64,000 bases of DNA from Paracoccus sp. MBLB3053. GTDB taxonomy: Bacteria > Pseudomonadota > Alphaproteobacteria > Rhodobacterales > Rhodobacteraceae. The notes under the pieces are model-generated. The model ran no database searches, was not told the origin of the DNA, and saw nothing but the letters and a program-made list of their open reading frames with translations. The translations under genes and the position numbers were made by a program. Of this stretch, positions 59,721 to 64,000 are shown piece by piece. The first letter of the stretch is position 1. Each line of letters begins with the position of its first letter. The DNA is taken from positions 124,001 to 188,000 of the forward strand of contig NZ_JAVQLW010000002.1 of NCBI RefSeq assembly GCF_031822435.1, given 5' to 3'.

Positions 59721-60277
59721 GCGGATCGCTCATTGAGCGCCGAGGCGGTCAGGCTCAGCCCGGCAAGAAGATAGATCGGCGTGCCGATCCCCAGCATGAT
59801 GATCCCGCCCAGTTGCTGCCCGCGAAGGTCGGGCGCGGTTCCGCAAAGGGCTGCGTAAAGATCGCGCGGCGCAAGGATCAGGATCGTGCCCAGCAGCGTC
59901 ATGTGCATCGACGTCAGCAGCAATCCGACGGCGCCCGCCAGCGCTCCACCACGCTGCCACGCGCCCGCCCAGACGGCGATTCCGGCCACCAGGAACGAAG
60001 CCTGTTCGACGATCAGCGCGATGCCTTGCTGACGGCTGGCAGCGTGGAGAAGCGGCATATGGGCAGCCCACACGATGACGGCCTCGAAAGCCGCGGCGGC
60101 CAGAACCGGAGGGGCGATGCGTGAGAAGAAGGGCCAGCCCAGCACGACAAGTGGTGCGGCGATTGCGACGAGGCCCATATGACGGATCATATGGCCCGGA
60201 AACGGTCCAAGAACGCCTGGCCAATCTGGCAGCCACAGGATCGCTAGGACAAGGGCAGCGGCGATCCGGAAGGTCAT
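59717..60277 (-). CDS. CtaG-like (caa3-type) cytochrome oxidase assembly membrane protein
   Basis: The protein has 186 residues with five hydrophobic helices. The family features are the PFPGHMIRHMGLVAIAAPLVVLG start, AAHMPLLHAASRQQG, and LLTSMHMTLLGTILILAPRDLY, with conserved His residues that may bind copper. This is the caa3_CtaG family, which is linked to copper insertion in oxidases; it is unrelated to the Cox11-type CtaG of mitochondria. It overlaps the preceding and following operon genes by 4 bases. Confidence 0.85.
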   Translation of the reverse strand: MTFRIAAALVLAILWLPDWPGVLGPFPGHMIRHMGLVAIAAPLVVLGWPFFSRIAPPVLAAAAFEAVIVWAAHMPLLHAASRQQGIALIVEQASFLVAGIAVWAGAWQRGGALAGAVGLLLTSMHMTLLGTILILAPRDLYAALCGTAPDLRGQQLGGIIMLGIGTPIYLLAGLSLTASALNERSA

Positions 60278-60633
60278 CGGCAGTCACCCACGAACAGAAC
60301 GGGCAATGTGACGAAAGCGACCGCTATGAACGAGACAATTGCCAAGAGCAGCCCCGCGTGGCCCAGAAACTCGCGTCGCGCGGTGGCCGTCGGATGCTCA
60401 TGGACATGGTCCCCGTCGTCGAGGAAATCCCATTGCCGCCATGCAAGCACAGCTTGCCAAAGGATCAACACCAACGCGACGGCGGTCATCGCAACGATCC
60501 CCCCACGTGCCCAGACATAGGGCGCGGCCTTGGCGCAAACGATCGCGCCCCAGCCATAGACGCCCACGAAATGCAGCGCCCAGATCACCGGCGGGATGAT
60601 CATGTGCCACAGGCTGCGATGACGGTGCGCCAT
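60274..60633 (-). CDS. small membrane protein of the oxidase operon
   Basis: The start MAHRHRSLWHMIIPPVIWAL at 60633 uses TGATG, sharing one base with the stop of the fused subunit I/III gene. The protein has 119 residues with three hydrophobic helices and His-rich ends (HRHRSLWH, DGDHVHEHP). Small proteins at this place in CoxMNOP-like operons are usually auxiliary subunits or assembly proteins. No specific function recognised. Confidence 0.75.
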   Translation of the reverse strand: MAHRHRSLWHMIIPPVIWALHFVGVYGWGAIVCAKAAPYVWARGGIVAMTAVALVLILWQAVLAWRQWDFLDDGDHVHEHPTATARREFLGHAGLLLAIVSFIAVAFVTLPVLFVGDCR

Positions 60634-63224
60634 CACATCGCCCTCGGGGCCAAGGCAATCATCGCACAGGCGGTGAGGCAGGTCGCGATCAGGAAATGCC
60701 AGTAGAGCGTGGTGTTCCACAGATCCGCGTCGTAACGCGGGGTCATGCGTCCGGCCAGGCTGCGCGCCAGGCAATAGCCCTGCATCAACGCGCCGCAAAG
60801 TACATGAGCCACAGTCCAGACCACCAGCGCGCAGACCATCGCGGGATAGACATGAGTTTGCGGGGCCAGATGCAGGATGGCGGCGATCATCGCGCCACAA
60901 CCACCAAGCGCCAGGACCGGCCCTGCCAGCAGCAATCTGCGCGCGGCTACGACGCGGCTCGCCGCGTTCAGCCCCCGCGCCAGCCGCGTCGCGCCCCATG
61001 CGGCCGACAGCAGAAGCGCCGCGATCAGGATCGCCCCCGCATCGGCATGGGAACTGCCCGGCGGCGGGAAATCGGGCCGCGCCGTCCAGTAGAAGAAGAC
61101 GCCGAAGACCAGGCTGGCGAAGCCCGTCGCATCGCCCAGCATGGTGATGAACACAGCCCACCAGCCTGGCGCCTTGCGCCCAGAAACGTAGGTCGGCAGC
61201 CGCAAGCCCAACCCGGCGGCCTTCATCGGGCGCTCGGGGATGCGCGCGGTCGCGGTCCACAGCCACCACATGATCGCCGCGATGGCAAAAAGCCCGCAGA
61301 TGAAGGCGGCCGCATAGATCTTGAATGTCGGCAGGATAAAGGCCCCGCCGGTGAAGATCGCGGCGATCAGGGGCGCCCATCCCGGTCCGCTGAGCCGTGC
61401 GATATGCTGTGGTTCGGCATCCACCGCCGAGGTGATCATCGTCTCGCGCAGGCCCTCGGCTGCGTCGGGCAGGTAGAAACGCCCCGCATCCATCCGCGTC
61501 ACCAATTCGGGCTGGTCCCATAAAGGATAGCGTGAGGTCACAAAGGGCAGGGAACGTACGCCCCATGGCTCGTCCGGGACGTCATGTGTCCATTCAAGTG
61601 TTCCGGCGGCCCAGGGGTTGCGGGGGGCATGCGGCTGGTGGCCCTTGGGCCGGACCAGATCCCAGACAAAGACCAGAATGCCCAGGGCGAGAACAAAGGC
61701 CCCGAGCGTCGAAATCAGGTTCAGCGCATTCCAGCCCAGGTCGCCCTGATAGGTATAGACCCGGCGCGGCATCCCCAGCAGGCCAGTCAGGTGCATGGGC
61801 AGGAAGCAGATGTTGAAACCCGAGAAGCACAGCCAGAAGGACCAGTGGCCCAACCGGTCGGACAGATTTTTCTTCATGATCACGGGGAAGAAGTAATAGA
61901 CTCCGCCGATCACCGGAAAGACCATGCCTCCGAACAGCGTGTAATGCAGATGGGCCACGACGAAATAGGTGTCATGCACCTGCCAGTCGAAGGGGGCCAG
62001 AGCCACCATCACGCCGGTCAGCCCCCCGGCGGTGAATATCGCGACGGCCCCCGCGATCCAGAGCATCGGCAGGATCATCCGCACCCGCCCGACCATCAGC
62101 GTCGCGAGAAAGGCGAATATCTGAACTCCGGTCGGAATGACCACGGCTTCGGAGGCGGCTGAAAAGAAGCCCAGGGACAAGGCCGGAAGGCCCGTGGTGA
62201 ACATGTGATGCACCCAGAGCCCGAAGCTGAGGAAACCCGTCCCCACGGCCGATAGCACGATCCAGCTATAGCCCGTGATAGGGACACGCGCCGCCGTCGG
62301 CACGATCATCGCGGCAATCGCGATCGAGGGCAGGAAGACGATATAGACCTCGGGGTGGCCGAAGATCCAGAACAGGTGCTGCCACAGCAGCGGATCGCCG
62401 CCACGCTCGGGGTCGAAGAAGGGCCAGTCGAGTGAGCGCTGCAACTCGAAAAGGAAATCCCCGGCGATCAGCGGCGGAAATGCGAAAAGGATCATCCCGC
62501 CTACGACCAGCACATACCAGGCATAAAGCGGCATCAGATTGACGCGCATCCCGGGCGGGCGGCATTTGATGACGCCGACGATCAGTTCGACCGCCGCCGC
62601 AATCGAGGCGACCTCGATGAAGGACAGACCCAGTAGCCAGATATCGGCGCCGATCCCTTCGCTTTCCGTTGCGAGCGGCGGATACATGAACCAGCCGGAA
62701 TTGGGCGCGGTGTCGAACAGGACCGAACCCATGACGAACGCGCCGCCGATCAGGAAACACCAATATCCATAGGCCGAAAGCCGCGGAAAGGGCAGGTCGC
62801 GCGCGCCAAGCATTGCTGGCAAAAGCAGGATCGAGATGGCTTCGAACATGGGAACGGCGAAGAGGAACATCATCGCCGAGCCATGCATCGTGAAGAACTG
62901 GTTGAACCGGTCGGAATCGAGAAATCCGTTTTCCGGCACGGCAAGCTGGACGCGCATCAACAGTGCCAGCATTCCCGCCCCCAGCATGAAGGCCAAGGCC
63001 GTCATCGCGTACCATTTGCCGATATGGGTATTGTTCACGGCAGTGAGGTGCCGCCAGCCGCGCGGAGTTGCCCATGCCTTGCGCAATCGCTCGGCCTGAG
63101 CGCGCGACAGGTCGGGATCGACGGGCGCGGCCAGCATCTCGGGGGTGGGGGGCCAAACGCCCTGCGTCGGGCCGTCGAGAATGCCCGAGCTTGCGCGGGC
63201 TTGGGGAAAATCGCTCGCGCTCAT
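60633..63224 (-). CDS. cytochrome c oxidase subunit I+III fusion (CoxN-like haem-copper oxidase)
   Basis: The protein has 863 residues. Residues about 60-560 are subunit I: HGSAMMFLF region with the low-spin haem His, ARDLPFPRLSAYGYW (D-channel Asp), WIFGHPEVYIV (CuB His, cross-linked Tyr and the Glu), WVHHMFTTG (CuB His pair), and HDTYFVVAHLHYTLFGG (haem ligands). The K-channel segment reads VVIPTGVQIF where A-type oxidases have VPTGIKIF, so the channel Lys is Gln. The D-channel Asn residues after FPR are also changed (LSA for MNN). Residues about 630-863 are a subunit III-like five-helix domain (WWAVFITMLGDATGFASL). It starts 4 bases inside the subunit II gene. Confidence 0.93.
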   Translation of the reverse strand: MSASDFPQARASSGILDGPTQGVWPPTPEMLAAPVDPDLSRAQAERLRKAWATPRGWRHLTAVNNTHIGKWYAMTALAFMLGAGMLALLMRVQLAVPENGFLDSDRFNQFFTMHGSAMMFLFAVPMFEAISILLLPAMLGARDLPFPRLSAYGYWCFLIGGAFVMGSVLFDTAPNSGWFMYPPLATESEGIGADIWLLGLSFIEVASIAAAVELIVGVIKCRPPGMRVNLMPLYAWYVLVVGGMILFAFPPLIAGDFLFELQRSLDWPFFDPERGGDPLLWQHLFWIFGHPEVYIVFLPSIAIAAMIVPTAARVPITGYSWIVLSAVGTGFLSFGLWVHHMFTTGLPALSLGFFSAASEAVVIPTGVQIFAFLATLMVGRVRMILPMLWIAGAVAIFTAGGLTGVMVALAPFDWQVHDTYFVVAHLHYTLFGGMVFPVIGGVYYFFPVIMKKNLSDRLGHWSFWLCFSGFNICFLPMHLTGLLGMPRRVYTYQGDLGWNALNLISTLGAFVLALGILVFVWDLVRPKGHQPHAPRNPWAAGTLEWTHDVPDEPWGVRSLPFVTSRYPLWDQPELVTRMDAGRFYLPDAAEGLRETMITSAVDAEPQHIARLSGPGWAPLIAAIFTGGAFILPTFKIYAAAFICGLFAIAAIMWWLWTATARIPERPMKAAGLGLRLPTYVSGRKAPGWWAVFITMLGDATGFASLVFGVFFYWTARPDFPPPGSSHADAGAILIAALLLSAAWGATRLARGLNAASRVVAARRLLLAGPVLALGGCGAMIAAILHLAPQTHVYPAMVCALVVWTVAHVLCGALMQGYCLARSLAGRMTPRYDADLWNTTLYWHFLIATCLTACAMIALAPRAM

Positions 63225-64000
63225 TCCAGACCCTCCAGATAGGTTGCAAGATCGGCAAGATCGGCTTCCGGCAGGTGGCTATAGGCGGGCATGCGCGCAC
63301 CCGGTTTGATCTTGGCAGGATCGCGAAGCCAGTCGATCAGCGCGGACCTTTCCATCGGCAGGCTTGCAGCCGCCAGCGAGCGCCGCCCGCCCAGATGGGT
63401 CAGGTCCGGCCCGGCCTGCCCCTGCGCCGGAGTGCCCCGTATGGTGTGGCAACCGCCGCAGCCCTCGCGCAAGAAGATGTCGTGCCCGCGCCCCGCCTCG
63501 GGGCTTGAGGGCTCGGCTGCAGGGTCTGCCTGCGCTTCCAGCCAAGCCGCGAAATCCTGTGGTTCCATCGCGACGCCGATCAGCGCCATGCGGGCATGGC
63601 TTTCGCCGCAGAATTCGGCGCATTGGCCGCGATATTCACCGGTCGCGATGGGTTCAAGCGACATCCGCGTCGTCCGGCCCGGGATCATGTCGGTCTTGCC
63701 GCCGAAGGCGGGTATCCAGAAGGAATGGATATATTCGCTGGCTTCAAGCACAAGTTCGCTTCGGCTGCCTGTGGGCAGGCGCAGTTCGTTCGCACTCGCG
63801 ACGGGCGCGCCGTCACGCAGATATTCGACCCGCCACCACCAGCTTTCCCCCGTCACGCGCACGGTAAGGCCGCTGCCCGCTTCGCGCTGGCGGGGCATCT
63901 CGCGCAGGGCAAAGATCAGCAGCCCGCTCAGCAACAAGGTGGGCATGACGATGCCGCCGCCAATGATCAGCGCTTCGGCCAGACGCCGGGAATGTGGGCG
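63221..64000 (-). CDS. cytochrome c oxidase subunit II with fused cytochrome c domain, 5' end outside the window
   Basis: The frame continues past base 64000 (HSRRLAEALIIGGGIVMPTL upstream of the first internal Met), so the gene is partial. After a transmembrane helix comes the cupredoxin CuA domain (VTGESWWWRVEYLRDG, SEYIHSFWIPAFGGK, GQCAEFCGESHARM with the CuA Cys, Cys, His and Met ligands). A C-terminal cytochrome c follows (EGCGGCHTIRGTP, PDLTHLGGR, GARMPAYSHL with the Met ligand). This CoxM/caa3-type layout brings its own electron carrier. It overlaps the subunit I+III gene by 4 bases. Confidence 0.93.
   Translation of the reverse strand, partial: RPHSRRLAEALIIGGGIVMPTLLLSGLLIFALREMPRQREAGSGLTVRVTGESWWWRVEYLRDGAPVASANELRLPTGSRSELVLEASEYIHSFWIPAFGGKTDMIPGRTTRMSLEPIATGEYRGQCAEFCGESHARMALIGVAMEPQDFAAWLEAQADPAAEPSSPEAGRGHDIFLREGCGGCHTIRGTPAQGQAGPDLTHLGGRRSLAAASLPMERSALIDWLRDPAKIKPGARMPAYSHLPEADLADLATYLEGLE

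Overview
The window looks like the chromosome or a large replicon of an alphaproteobacterium, most likely Rhodobacteraceae and Paracoccus-like. The DNA is GC-rich with strongly GC-biased third codon positions. It carries two EcfG-type sigma factors, each next to a NepR-type anti-sigma factor, a pairing known only from Alphaproteobacteria. I see no tRNA or rRNA gene, no CRISPR array, and no insertion sequence or prophage. The species assignment is inference.

Layout. (1) 1-18.8 kb is iron acquisition. It holds a di-haem DUF1111 protein (cut by the window edge) with an imelysin, the wreck of an enterobactin-esterase gene and a TonB-receptor 5' fragment, and a siderophore ABC importer (ATPase, permease, binding protein). 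These are followed by an intact IroE-like esterase and a single-module EntF-like synthetase (C-A-PCP-TE, serine code). Then come a YncE-like propeller, a FepA/PfeA-type receptor, a PfeR/PfeS-like two-component system and a cytochrome b561. The propeller and receptor share a GCGACA-N4-GCGACA direct repeat upstream, a likely operator for the response regulator. (2) 19-23.7 kb holds a PQQ glucose dehydrogenase, a 43-aa membrane peptide, an FAD oxidoreductase and a stress-type pyridoxamine-oxidase-fold protein.

(3) 21.6-43 kb is a general-stress-response island. It holds SDR, topoisomerase IB, two Ku genes and LigD (end joining), Cu/Zn superoxide dismutase, a Rel-like HD hydrolase, four PRC-barrel paralogues, a DUF892 ferritin-like protein, DUF3008, YbdK, a Crp-like regulator and several tiny membrane proteins. 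EcfG1/NepR1 lie in its middle, beside an unusual stand-alone sigma-like protein that resembles the sigma-mimic half of PhyR without its receiver. By eye I find fifteen EcfG-type promoters (GGAAC-N16/17-nGTT) placed correctly for these genes, including three head-to-head pairs. One faces a geneless stretch ending in a strong hairpin, a candidate stress small RNA.

(4) 43-47.7 kb holds a flavodoxin-fold reductase and a PaoABC-type molybdenum aldehyde oxidoreductase. (5) 48-56.8 kb is a minus-strand accessory block: MFS exporter, GNAT, amidohydrolase, YcaC-like hydrolase, two alpha/beta hydrolases (one lacking its nucleophile Ser), XapX protein and AraC regulator. (6) 57.2-58 kb holds EcfG2/NepR2. 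(7) 58.4-64 kb is an alternative haem-copper oxidase operon: subunit II with a fused cytochrome c (cut by the window end), a subunit I+III fusion whose K-channel Lys is Gln, two small membrane proteins including a CtaG-like factor, and a tri-haem cytochrome c.
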